NCBI RefSeq assembly: GCF_000721495.1
Contig: NZ_JOHY01000024.1
Coordinates: 1-64,000, forward strand
Reading direction: 5' to 3'
Length of the DNA: 64,000 bases
DNA from: Streptomyces sp. NRRL F-5123
GTDB taxonomy: Bacteria; Actinomycetota; Actinomycetes; Streptomycetales; Streptomycetaceae
The position numbers and the translations under genes are program-made. Each line of letters starts with the position of its first letter. Position 1 is the stretch's first letter. Below the pieces are notes generated by a model. That model was not told the DNA's origin. It searched no databases and saw only the letters and a list, made by a program, of their open reading frames with translations. This document shows positions 53,741 through 62,007 of the stretch, piece by piece.

Positions 53741-55083
53741 TCAAGTGGCCCGCTGGGGTGAGAGCGCCCTGGCCCGGTCGAGGAGTTCGCGAACGTGAGG
53801 GTTGGTCCGGTGCGGCCGCGTAGCGGAGAGCATGGTGCGGAAACGCTCGTCCGCCCGGCCTGACTGCACGAGCGGGTAGTCGTCCAAGGCGAGGTGCCAG
53901 TTACGGACGCTTCTTCCAACCGCCCAGTTTCGAGCTGCCATTCGGCGATCATTGCGCGGTGGCGGACGCGGGCCCGACGGTAGATCGGAGGCCGGACCTT
54001 CTCGGAGTGCAAAAGTGCGCGGATCGCGGTCTCGCGGTCGCCCAGTTCGTAGGTGACTTGGGCTATGTGGTACGAGAGCGAGGCAGGGTCGTAGGAGCCG
54101 TGGGCCTTGGCCCTGGACTCGGCCTGTTCCATGGCGATCTCGGCGGAGTGCAGCACGGCGAGGGCGTGGGGACGATCGCCACTTCGGGCGAGGGCGTGGG
54201 CTTGCTGGCCCGCGAGGAAAGCCCGCATGCGGGGTCCGGCATGCGGCGAGGCCGCGGAGGCTGCGTCCGCGTACCGCTGAGCGGCGGGGCCGTGGCCCAG
54301 TTCCACAGCCTGAACGCTCATGCCTCGCAAGGTGGTGCAGTAGGTGAGGTGGTCGTCCGCGGCGAGCGCTAATTCGAGCGCCTTTGTGTAGTAGCTCTGG
54401 CCGAGTGAGTCCAGCCGTTCGTCTACGGCCATGTATCCGGTCAGATAGAGGTGGTCGGCGGCAGCCGAGAGCATCGCTTTGCGAACCGGCTCGGTGGCGG
54501 TTGCCTTCAGGTACGGCGCGATGTTGTTGACCAGGAACGCCGCTGCCAGCGGGCGGGCGGTCCGGCCGCCGAACTGGTCGTCGAGTTCGCTGATGCGCTC
54601 GGTCATGGCGATGACCGACTCGACCTCGGCCCTGCCGATGCGGGCGTACGGATCGGCCTTCAGCTTTTCGAACCGTCCGATGTGGTCCGGCCAGCCGGGG
54701 ACACTCAGAGCGACCGAATACAGGCCCGTCCCGAGTACACCCCTGCGCGATGGGTCCATGTCCGTGCTCCCGAGATCGATCAGTCCCGCCACCGTATCCG
54801 TGGTGGGAGACCACAGGTCGGGTTGGTCGGACCAGCCCGCTTCAAACGCGGTGACCGGCCGCCTGAGACGGCGGGTCAAGACCTCCAGCACCACATGCCG
54901 GTATTTGGCCATGGGGCGGGTGCCGGAGAGCCAGTGCGAGACGGCGGACTCGTCGTATTTGAGGGCGAACCCAGCCTCGGTGCCTGCCCGGTTCACCGCG
55001 CGCGCGAACTCACCGTTGCTCGACCACCGGCATTCGGCGACCAGCGAGGCGAATCTGCTGTTCGGTGTGCGTTCGTGTGCCAT
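53741..55083 (-). pseudogene. HTH-TPR regulator with a frameshift near its 3' end
   Basis: From ATG 55083 the frame encodes an HTH domain (EFARAVNRAGTEAGFALKYDESAVSHWLSGTRPM) and a long TPR-like region up to EWQLETGRLEEA near residue 392. The expected continuation, RNWHLALDDYPLVQSGRADERF and RELLDRARALSPQRAT, is in another frame ending at 53741. A single missing base near 53905-53915 explains this; restoring it gives 447 residues. As read, the first frame continues with unrelated residues to 53584. Such regulators are common beside actinobacterial RiPP clusters. It is divergent from the lasso precursor gene. A base-calling error cannot be excluded. Confidence 0.75.
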
Positions 55084-55228
55084 CGAGCCCCCGGGCGCAG
55101 GTTTCAAGGGTTGCAGGCGTCAGTGGAGCCCCAATCGTATTCACGCTCGGCACACGCCTGTTGACTGAGTGTCGGGTACCCGGATGGGGCCCGGACAGAA
55201 CACCGTCACCACAGAAGGGAACGAGCCG

Positions 55229-55366
55229 ATGGACGACGTGTGCACCATCACCACCGCAGGCGACGAGGACGCCGCCGGGCTGGTCGAGATCGGGGACGCG
55301 GCCAGCCTCACCGAGGGCCAGGGCGGCGGCAACAGCGAGGACAAGCGTCGCGCCTACAACTCCTGA
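55229..55366 (+). CDS. Lasso peptide precursor (albusnodin-like)
   Basis: A 45-residue peptide from ATG 55229, AAGGGA upstream. Leader residues 1-29 end in SLTE, so Thr is at -2 as required for lasso maturation. The core 30-45 is GQGGGNSEDKRRAYNS. Gly1 would form the macrolactam with Glu8 or Asp9. From memory, albusnodin is GQGGGQSEDKRRAYNC with an acetylated lysine; this core differs at 6 and 16 and keeps Lys10. The order of neighbours (cyclase, fused RRE-protease, acetyltransferase) matches that cluster. GTG or ATG starts further upstream are possible but have poorer ribosome sites. Confidence 0.88.
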   Translation: MDDVCTITTAGDEDAAGLVEIGDAASLTEGQGGGNSEDKRRAYNS

Positions 55367-55376
55367 CCTGCTTCCC

Positions 55377-55411
55377 GGTGGTGCGGCTCGGCGTCGCCGG
55401 GCCGCACCACC
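55377..55411 (+). promoter_or_regulatory. Hairpin between precursor and cyclase genes
   Basis: Perfect outer arms GGTGGTGCGGC (55377-55387) and GCCGCACCACC (55401-55411), with CGGCG-T-CGCCG nested in the loop. It is 11 bases past the precursor stop. Such structures commonly raise precursor mRNA over that of processing enzymes by partial termination and protection. Confidence 0.75.
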
Positions 55412-55433
55412 CACGTGCTCTTGGGAGGAATCC

Positions 55434-57251
55434 ATGATCTTCGGCGGCTTTAGCGCCACCCCGGTCGCATCGGTGCCACGCCCGGCCGCATCCGTACCGC
55501 TTGCACCCGGGTCCAGCGCGTGGCGCCTCGGTGACGGTCCGGCACATGTGCTGACCGCCGAGAGCGGCCCCCGGAGGGTTCTGGTTCTCGGCTGGTGCGG
55601 GGCCGAGAAGGCCGAGCTGGCACGCCTGGCCGACGGCGTCCTGCCTGCCGACATCGCGTGGCGCTGGCCGGGCGCCTACGCCGTGGTCGAGGAGGCAACC
55701 GCCGCGGCCGTGGTGTACACCGATCCGGCTGCTGCCTGTCCGGTCTACGTGACCCGGTCCGACGACGGCTGGGCCTGGTCCAGCTCCGCGCGACTGCTGG
55801 CCGCGCTGACGGGGGCCGCGATCGACACCGAACGTCTGGCCTGCTCGGTGTTCCTCCCCTCCGTGCCCGGCTTGGCGGCGGGGCGGACCTTCTTCGACGG
55901 GGTACGCCAACTGCCGCCGGGCTGCCGCGTCGTGCTGCCCGGCGACGGCACTGCCTGGCGGGCTACGACCGTGTGGCGACCCGAGCCGGTGCCTGGTCAA
56001 CTGCCCGTCAGCCGCTTGCGTGAGGCGCTGGAGAGCGCGGTCGGGCTACGCGCAAACGCGCCGGGACTGACGTCGGACCTGTCCGGCGGACTCGACTCCA
56101 CCAGCGTTGCGGTGCTGGCCGCCGCCATGGCCGGACAGCGATTGAACGCGGTCACCGTGCACCCGGCCGAGAACCTCGAAGGGGCCGACCTGCGGCACGC
56201 CCGCCAGGCGGCCGCCCGCTGGCAGAACCGCATCGCCCACCACCTGCTGCCGCTGTCCGAAGAGCACCTGCCCTACACCGAGGTGGCCGACGCCCCGGCG
56301 ACCGACGAGCCCGCCCCCTCCACACTCACCCGCGCCCGGCTGGCCGCTCAACTGGACTGGATGCGGGACAAACTAGGAAGCCGAACCCACCTGACCGGCG
56401 ACGGCGGCGACAGTGTCTTGTTCCAGTCGCCGATCCATCTTGCCGATCTGGTCCGTCACCGGCACCCTCGCCGCGCGGTTTCCGAGGCATTCGGATGGGC
56501 TCGTCTCCGTCACGCACCCGTCGCACCACTGCTTCGGGACGCCTACCGCCTCGCCCACACCAGCCGCGACGAGGCTCTGAAGCAGCTCGCTGCGCAGGTC
56601 GGTGAGCCGGGACGCGACGACCACGGCAAAGTGGTCTGGTTCCCGCTACTGCCGTTTCCGTCCTGGGGCGAGCCGACCGTCACCCGTATGCTCGTCGCCT
56701 CCGCTCACCGTGCCGTCGCTGAGCCGGACCAGTTGGGCGGTCTGGATTTCGCGATACGGGCCGGGATCGACGAGATCCGTGAAGTCGCCCGCTCCGCTGT
56801 CGCGGATGCGCAGCTTGCCCGCACCCGTGGCATCGACCTGCACAACCCTTTCCTCGACGGCCTGGTGGTGGACGCGGTGCTGACCACGCCGCTCGCGCGC
56901 AGAGCCGCCCTGCATGCATACAAGCCGCACCTGGCATGCGCCATGGCCGATCTGCTGCCGCCCGACACGGCCGCACGCACCACCAAGGGCAGTTTTGACG
57001 CCGACCACTTCACCGGTATGCGCGCCAATCTGCCCGAGCTGTCGGGCCTCGCCGACGGCTATCTCGCGGCTCTCGGCATGGTGCACCCGGGCCGTTTCCG
57101 TCGACATTTGGCCCAGGCCGCCGCTGGGCTCCCGATGTCGCTGGCCACTCTTGAACAAGCCCTGACCGCCGAAGCGTGGCTCACGGCGCACCATCGCGAT
57201 CCCGCGCCCGCCTGGACGCGCACTCCCGCAAGGAGCGAGACCCTTGCCTGA
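55434..57251 (+). CDS. Lasso macrolactam synthetase (asparagine synthase-like, C protein)
   Basis: A 605-residue protein from ATG 55434, with GGGAGGAA upstream. The N-terminal third is the degenerate glutaminase-like domain without catalytic Cys. The ATP-pyrophosphatase motif is SGGLDSTS (217-224), and HLTGDGGDSVLF near 319 and GIDLHNPFLDGLVVDAVL near 465 are family elements. It adenylates the side-chain carboxylate of Glu8/Asp9 and joins it to Gly1 of the core. The gene overlaps the next by 8 bases. Confidence 0.92.
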   Translation: MIFGGFSATPVASVPRPAASVPLAPGSSAWRLGDGPAHVLTAESGPRRVLVLGWCGAEKAELARLADGVLPADIAWRWPGAYAVVEEATAAAVVYTDPAAACPVYVTRSDDGWAWSSSARLLAALTGAAIDTERLACSVFLPSVPGLAAGRTFFDGVRQLPPGCRVVLPGDGTAWRATTVWRPEPVPGQLPVSRLREALESAVGLRANAPGLTSDLSGGLDSTSVAVLAAAMAGQRLNAVTVHPAENLEGADLRHARQAAARWQNRIAHHLLPLSEEHLPYTEVADAPATDEPAPSTLTRARLAAQLDWMRDKLGSRTHLTGDGGDSVLFQSPIHLADLVRHRHPRRAVSEAFGWARLRHAPVAPLLRDAYRLAHTSRDEALKQLAAQVGEPGRDDHGKVVWFPLLPFPSWGEPTVTRMLVASAHRAVAEPDQLGGLDFAIRAGIDEIREVARSAVADAQLARTRGIDLHNPFLDGLVVDAVLTTPLARRAALHAYKPHLACAMADLLPPDTAARTTKGSFDADHFTGMRANLPELSGLADGYLAALGMVHPGRFRRHLAQAAAGLPMSLATLEQALTAEAWLTAHHRDPAPAWTRTPARSETLA

Positions 57252-57978
57252 CCTCGACCTCCTCAGCTTGCCTGGCCACGTCCGCGCCGCCGACTTCGGG
57301 CATGTCCTGGTCCTCGTCGACTACAGGACGGGGCAGGTGCAGGGCCTGCTGCCCGCCGCCGCGGCCCGCTTCCGGGACGCCGCTCGCGCCGGCACCGCCC
57401 GGCCCCTGGCCGGGCCCCTCGCCGAGGGGATGCTGGCCGCCGGACTCCTTGCCCCCGCGCTGCCAGCCACCACCGCCGAGTGGCCCGTGACCCGGGCTGC
57501 CGTCGTGGCCGCGAGTTGGGGCAGCGCCGAACACCCGGCCGGCGTCGTACGCCCTGCCCCCGCCCCCGTCCGTAGCATGCTCGCCGCCGCCGGAGCGCTC
57601 GCGGCGGTCGCCGTCGTCAAGGCAGCCGGTGAGCCCGGCACCGCCATGCTCCGCGTCGTGCGTGCTGTCGGGCGGGCGGTGTCAACCTGCCGCCGTCCTG
57701 CCACCCCTGAGGAGGCAGAGGCCGCAGTGCGGACGGTCCGTGCCGCCGGGTGGTTCTCCCCGGGGCGTACTGCCTGCCTGGAGGAATCCGCTTCCGTTGC
57801 ACTGCTGCTGGCAGGGCGTAGCCTCAGTGTCACCTGGTGCCATGGGATCGCCGCTGACCCCGTCCGGCTGCATGCCTGGGTACAAACTGAGGACGGAGCA
57901 CCGGTAGCCGAACCACCCTCCACGCTCGCCTACACGCCCGTCCTCACCCTCGGAGCACGCCATCACCACCAGCCCTGA
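57244..57978 (+). CDS. Fused RRE (B1) and leader peptidase (B2) of the lasso cluster
   Basis: A 244-residue protein. TTG 57244 is chosen because AAGGAG lies 8 bases upstream and the PqqD-like domain starts there. Residues 1-85 are the RiPP recognition element (GHVRAADFGHVLVLVDYRTGQVQGLLPAAAARF). Residues about 105-235 are the transglutaminase-like protease: catalytic Cys178 in RTACLEESASVALLLAGRSLSVTWC and His210 in VRLHAWVQTEDG; Glu223 in PVAEPP stands where the triad acid is expected. It binds the leader and cuts after Glu29. Fusion of B1 and B2 in one chain is less common than separate genes in actinobacteria. Confidence 0.9.
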   Translation: MPDLDLLSLPGHVRAADFGHVLVLVDYRTGQVQGLLPAAAARFRDAARAGTARPLAGPLAEGMLAAGLLAPALPATTAEWPVTRAAVVAASWGSAEHPAGVVRPAPAPVRSMLAAAGALAAVAVVKAAGEPGTAMLRVVRAVGRAVSTCRRPATPEEAEAAVRTVRAAGWFSPGRTACLEESASVALLLAGRSLSVTWCHGIAADPVRLHAWVQTEDGAPVAEPPSTLAYTPVLTLGARHHHQP

Positions 57979-58540
57979 GCCGATCATCTGGGTTCGCGAC
58001 GCCGCCTGCGGCCTCGGTCCCTACCGCGCCGACCTTGTGGACACCTACTGGCGGTGGGAGCAGGACCCCGCGCTGATCGTCGGGTACGGCCGTCAGCAGC
58101 CGGAATCCCTGGAAGCCCGCACCGAAGGCATCGCCTCGCAACTCCGTGGAGATAACGTCCGCTTCACCGTCTACGACCTCTCCGGCGCCGAGGAGCCCGT
58201 CCCTGCCGGGGTCACCACCTTGCTGCCAGACCATGCCGTCCGTACGGCCGAATACGTGGTGATGCTCGCCCCCGAGGCCCGCGGTAAGGGCTTGGGCACC
58301 GCCGCGACTCGCCTGACCTTGGACTATGGCTTTCACGTCACCAATCTGCGGATGATTTGGCTCAAGGTCCTCGCACCCAACAAGGCGGCCGTCCGCGTGT
58401 ACGAGAAGGCCGGCTTCCGCCCTGCCGGTGTGCTGCGCGAAGGTGGGTACTGGCTCGGCAAGGTGTGCGACGAGCTGGTCATGGACGCGCTTGCCGCCGA
58501 CTTCTCCGGTCCCTCCGCGGTCATGTCCCTCGTGCCGTGA
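57962..58540 (+). CDS. GNAT acetyltransferase of the lasso cluster, probable AUC start
   Basis: The first ordinary in-frame start is GTG 58037 (167 residues), but it would remove AACGLGPYRADLV, which looks like the conserved first strand of this GNAT group. Upstream in frame are only sense codons without ATG, GTG or TTG. An ATC at 57962, 6 bases after CGGAG and overlapping the end of the protease gene, would give 192 residues (ITTSPEPIIWVRDAACGLGPY). Motif A is VVMLAPEARGKGLGTAATRL near 110, and the end has APNKAAVRVYEKAGFRPAGVLREGGYW. It should acetylate Lys10 of the lasso peptide as in albusnodin biosynthesis. The exact start is uncertain. Confidence 0.82.
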   Translation: MTTSPEPIIWVRDAACGLGPYRADLVDTYWRWEQDPALIVGYGRQQPESLEARTEGIASQLRGDNVRFTVYDLSGAEEPVPAGVTTLLPDHAVRTAEYVVMLAPEARGKGLGTAATRLTLDYGFHVTNLRMIWLKVLAPNKAAVRVYEKAGFRPAGVLREGGYWLGKVCDELVMDALAADFSGPSAVMSLVP

Positions 58541-58781
58541 CCGGCCGGGCGCTCAGGGGGTAGTCCCGCTCGCTTCCAGCGGTCAGACCTGGCGGCAGGC
58601 GGACGTCGTCCGACCAACAGGCTCCTTGTGCTCGCCGTCGCACGCGGGCACGGGGCCGTACTCGTCGCCGTCGAGGCAGCGGGCGTACTCCGCGAGGGTG
58701 CGGTGCACGGGGTGGAGCGTGCGGGGGTGGGGGAGCCGGGTCGTACGATCGGGATCACGTGCGAGCCGGGAGGGGGCCGTC

Positions 58782-59201
58782 ATGGCCGAGGAGCCGATTG
58801 ACCTGATCCGATTCGAGGGGGACGGGGGCAGTGTCGTCCTGCGGATCAGTGGGAAGGACAAGAACGTCCTGCTGACCGGGGAGTTCGTGGTCGGGACGCC
58901 CTTCGTGTCCGGCGGCGTCATGACCCGGATATCCGGGGACGACCTGGGGGAGTGGCAGCAGGCGCTGGACCTGCTGGACACCGGGCACGAGATCTCCTGG
59001 CGTGACGGGGCGAACACCCCGGGGCTGTACGTCGAGTTCGACGAGGACGACGGCAAGGGCCGGTGCCACGTCACGGTCAAGGACGCGCGGGCGTCCGGGA
59101 CCGCGGTGACCGTGCCCGTGGTGCTGGACGACGCCTGGTTCGACGACGCCTACCGCCGCCTCGACCTCGTCCGGGAGTTCCTGGAGCGGCGCGAGGACTG
59201 A
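58782..59201 (+). CDS. DUF5959 family protein
   Basis: A 139-residue protein from ATG 58782. The sequence IDLIRFEGDGGSVVLRISGKDKNVLLTGEFVVGTPFVSG and GLYVEFDEDDGKGRCHVTVKDARASGTAVTVPVVLDDAWFDDAYRRL is rich in strands and matches DUF5959, a streptomycete family of unknown role, often near immune or toxin-related genes. It stands alone, with 241 bases between it and the acetyltransferase in which I support no gene. Confidence 0.8.
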   Translation: MAEEPIDLIRFEGDGGSVVLRISGKDKNVLLTGEFVVGTPFVSGGVMTRISGDDLGEWQQALDLLDTGHEISWRDGANTPGLYVEFDEDDGKGRCHVTVKDARASGTAVTVPVVLDDAWFDDAYRRLDLVREFLERRED

Positions 59202-59328
59202 GGGGCCCTGCTCCGCGCGGCGGAGGCAGGAGGGGCTGCCCGCCGGGCCGAGGAAGACACGCGGATGTCGGGCCGCGGGCCGGCGGGCGGTGGGGCGTGT
59301 TGCCGTGGGCCGCGCCGCCCCACCGCGC

Positions 59329-59865
59329 TCAGGCCGTCGCCCGCAGGTCCGCCGCCGTCAGCAGCGCGTGCAGGCGGATGCCCTCGGCGGCGAGCGCTTC
59401 TGAGCCGCCCTGGGCGCGGTCGATGACGCAGAGGGCGGCGTCCACCCGGGCGCCCAGCGCGCGGAGTTCGGCGGTGGACAGCACGATCTGGCCGCCGCTC
59501 GTCACCACGTCCTCCACGACGAGCACCCGGCGGCCGGTCACATCGGCTCCCTCGGCGAGCCGGCACGTGCCGTACGCCTTCGCCTCCTTGCGGACGAACG
59601 CGCAGGGTATGCCCGTGTGGCGGCCGAGCGCGGTCACGACGGGGATGCCGCCCATCTCCAGCCCGGCGAGCACCTCCGTTCCGGCCGGCACGAGCGGGGC
59701 CATGCGACGGGCGATCTCGTCGAGCAGGACGGGGTCGGCCTCGAAGCGGTACTTGTCGAAGTACTCGGTGGCGGTGCGCCCGGACCGCAGCGTGAACTGC
59801 CCGGTGAGATGGGCGGCTTCGCGGATCCGGCGGGCGAGGTCGGCGTGCGTCGGAGGAGTGGTCAC
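59329..59865 (-). CDS. pyrE: Orotate phosphoribosyltransferase
   Basis: A 178-residue enzyme from GTG 59865. The PRPP-binding motif is VLVVEDVVTSGGQIVLSTAELR near 115-137. FTLRSGRTATEYFDKYRFEADP near 25 and AGLEMGGIPVVTALGRHTGIPCAFVRKEAKAYGT near 65-98 complete the family. It joins orotate with PRPP in UMP synthesis. Its upstream region is a repeat-rich gap. Confidence 0.95.
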   Translation of the reverse strand: MTTPPTHADLARRIREAAHLTGQFTLRSGRTATEYFDKYRFEADPVLLDEIARRMAPLVPAGTEVLAGLEMGGIPVVTALGRHTGIPCAFVRKEAKAYGTCRLAEGADVTGRRVLVVEDVVTSGGQIVLSTAELRALGARVDAALCVIDRAQGGSEALAAEGIRLHALLTAADLRATA

Positions 59866-59949
59866 GGCCCGCTACCTTTCCAGGCCGCCGGGCGCTGCGC
59901 CACGTCTGCGCGGGAGGGCGGGGGCCGGTAGGCGGGAGCTGGGGGCGCT

Positions 59950-60235
59950 CCGGGGCCGTACGCTCCGGGTCTACGGGCCTCGGGGCCGCGCCCGGAACGT
60001 GCCGGGCCGGGCCGGGCCGGACTGCGCCGGGATCGTACCCGCCTGGCGGGGGCCGCCTCGCGTCGCGCCGACGCCGTACGCCGGGGGCCGGGGGTCGGGG
60101 GCCGCGCCCGGAACGTGCCGGGACCGTACGCTCCGGGTCTCCGGGCCGCGTCGGAGCGTGCCGGGCCGCGCCGGACCATACCCGCCTGGCAGGGGCCGCC
60201 TCGCGTCGCGCCGGGGGCCGCGCGGGGTCACGCCG
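59950..60235. repeat. Imperfect duplicated segment upstream of pyrE
   Basis: The sequence CGTACGCTCCGGGTCT occurs at 59957 and again at 60125; GCCGCGCCCGGAACGTGCCGGG and CCCGCCTGG-GGGGCCGCCTCGCGTCGCGCCG also occur twice. Copies are 143-168 bases apart with small indels. The 608-base gap 59866-60473 holds no gene; its right end carries the glucanase operator. Confidence 0.7.
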
Positions 60236-60394
60236 GGACGGTACGCGCGCCGCCGCCGCCCACCGCCCCCGCAGCCCACCGCCCCGCGGCTCGCCCAGCC
60301 CCGCCCGGCGCGGCTCCTTCGTGAGCGCCACCACCCGTGCGCGAGATATTGACGTGTGCCTGCCATGGCGCGACACTCCACGGCAGTCAGGTGT

Positions 60395-60410
60395 CTGAGA
60401 GCGCTCTCAG
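60395..60410 (+). promoter_or_regulatory. 16-bp perfect palindrome, LacI-type operator before the glucanase
   Basis: CTGAGAGCGCTCTCAG lies 64 bases before the glucanase ATG. It closely resembles the CebR operator (TGGGAGCGCTCCCA) of Streptomyces. A LacI-family repressor responding to a beta-glucan oligosaccharide is the likely ligand; no such gene is in the window. Confidence 0.75.
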
Positions 60411-60473
60411 GAAAAGGCCTCGGAGACCTGAGCGACCACCTCCCCCCACCGCCCGGAGAAAGGTCACCCGGCT

Positions 60474-61916
60474 ATGAGCCCGACCACGAGCCCGACCCCG
60501 AGAGACCGCGCAACACCCTCCCCACCGCGAGACGTTCGGACCCGCGCCCGGCGCGGCCTCACCGCCGGACTCGGCGCGCTGCTGCTGGCCGTCGGCGCCG
60601 CGCTCGGCGTGTCGCTGACCGGCGGGTCTGCGGCGGCAGCCCCGGCGGCCGCCCCCGCCGCCGTGCCGAACCCCCCGGCCGGCTGGACCGCCGTGTTCAG
60701 TGACGACTTCAACGGCGCGGCCGGCAGCGGCCTCAACCGCGCGAACTGGCTCTACGACATCGGCACCGGCTACAACTACCCCGGCGCGGCGGGAAATTGG
60801 GGCACAGGCGAGATCGAGACGGCCACCGACTCGACCGCCAACGTCTACCAGGACGGCTCCGGGCACCTCGTGATCAAGCCCGTCAAGGACGCCTCCGGGC
60901 ACTGGACTTCGGGCCGGATCGAGACGCAGCGGACCGACCTCGCCGCGCCCGCGGGCGGCCAGTTGGAGATCAGCGCGTCGCTCAAGCAGCCCGCACCGGC
61001 CAGCGGGCTGGGCTACTGGCCCGCCTTCTGGGCGATGGGCGCCGACGCCCGGCCGGTCGGGGCGACGAACTGGCCCGGCATCGGCGAGCTGGACATCATG
61101 GAGGACGTCAACGCGCTGAGCCAGCACTCGACGACCTTCCACTGCGGGGTGTGGGCCGGTGAATGCCATGACCCGGACGGCATCAGCAGCGGCCTCCAGC
61201 CGTGCGGCGGGTGCCAGAGCGGCTTCCACACGTACTCCGTGATCATCGACCGCACCAACACCTCCGCCGAGCAGTTGCGCTTCGCCCTCGACGGCGCGGT
61301 GACGTACACGGTCAACGAGAACCAGGTCTCGACGGCGACCTGGCAGGCCGCCGTCGACCACGGCTTCTTCGCCATCTTCGACGTCGCGATCGGCGGCTCG
61401 TACCCGAACAAGGTGTGCGGCTGCACCTCCCCCTCCGCCGATATCAGCTCCGGCGCGGGCATGACGGTCGACTGGATCGCCGTCAACCGCACCACGAGCG
61501 GGAGCGGCACCGGCGGTACGTCCACGGGCACCTCGACCGGTACGTCCACCGGCACCAGCACCGGTACGTCGACCGGTACGTCCACCGGCACCAGCACCGG
61601 CACCTCCACCGGCACGAGCACCGGCACCACCGGCGGCAGCACGACCGGGCCCGACTACACCGCCGGGGCGGCGACCACCGGCTCCGGGCAGGTGCGGATC
61701 ACCTTCACCCCGACGACGCCCGCCGCGTACGTCGACGTCCACTACCTCGTCAACGGGGCGGGTCAGCAGAACTTCCGGATGGCCAACAGCGGCGGCACCT
61801 GGACGCAGACGGTCAGCGGCCTGTCGCCCGGCACCGTGATCACGTACTGGTTCACGTACGAGAAGAACGGCCCGCAGTACGACACCCCGCACTTCACGTA
61901 CACCTACACCGGGTAG
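60474..61916 (+). CDS. Secreted GH16 beta-glucanase with Thr-Gly linker and C-terminal binding module
   Basis: A 480-residue protein from ATG 60474. A long signal peptide (RTRARRGLTAGLGALLLAVGAALGVSLTGGSAAAA) ends near 57. The GH16 domain (about 65-340) has the catalytic motif GELDIMED with Glu205 and Glu210. A linker of Thr-Gly-Thr-Ser units (about 345-390) leads to a C-terminal domain (about 397-480, QVRITFTPTTPAAYVDVHYLVNGAGQQNFRM) resembling CBM56, a beta-1,3-glucan binder. It should attack laminarin or fungal walls. The palindrome upstream suggests glucan-induced expression. Confidence 0.92.
   Translation: MSPTTSPTPRDRATPSPPRDVRTRARRGLTAGLGALLLAVGAALGVSLTGGSAAAAPAAAPAAVPNPPAGWTAVFSDDFNGAAGSGLNRANWLYDIGTGYNYPGAAGNWGTGEIETATDSTANVYQDGSGHLVIKPVKDASGHWTSGRIETQRTDLAAPAGGQLEISASLKQPAPASGLGYWPAFWAMGADARPVGATNWPGIGELDIMEDVNALSQHSTTFHCGVWAGECHDPDGISSGLQPCGGCQSGFHTYSVIIDRTNTSAEQLRFALDGAVTYTVNENQVSTATWQAAVDHGFFAIFDVAIGGSYPNKVCGCTSPSADISSGAGMTVDWIAVNRTTSGSGTGGTSTGTSTGTSTGTSTGTSTGTSTGTSTGTSTGTSTGTTGGSTTGPDYTAGAATTGSGQVRITFTPTTPAAYVDVHYLVNGAGQQNFRMANSGGTWTQTVSGLSPGTVITYWFTYEKNGPQYDTPHFTYTYTG
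61512..61635 (+). repeat. 12-bp repeats encoding the TGTS linker
   Basis: About ten imperfect ACCGGTACGTCC/ACCGGCACCAGC units encode the linker of the glucanase. The pattern recalls the TGTT tract of the VWA-HYR protein at 5.7-6.0 kb. Confidence 0.8.
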
Positions 61917-62007
61917 CGGAGGCGGAGGGCGGGTGTACGGCGGGTACCCCGGGGAACCGGCCGCCGTACCACCGCCGTTCGGCCCGGCGCGGCACCATGC
62001 GGCGGTT

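Noticed and set aside
58583..58708. Possible 41-residue minus-strand peptide with three cysteines (LAEYARCLDGDEYGPVPACDG)
   Set aside because: Plausible codon use but no ribosome site and no recognised family; may be a gene remnant.
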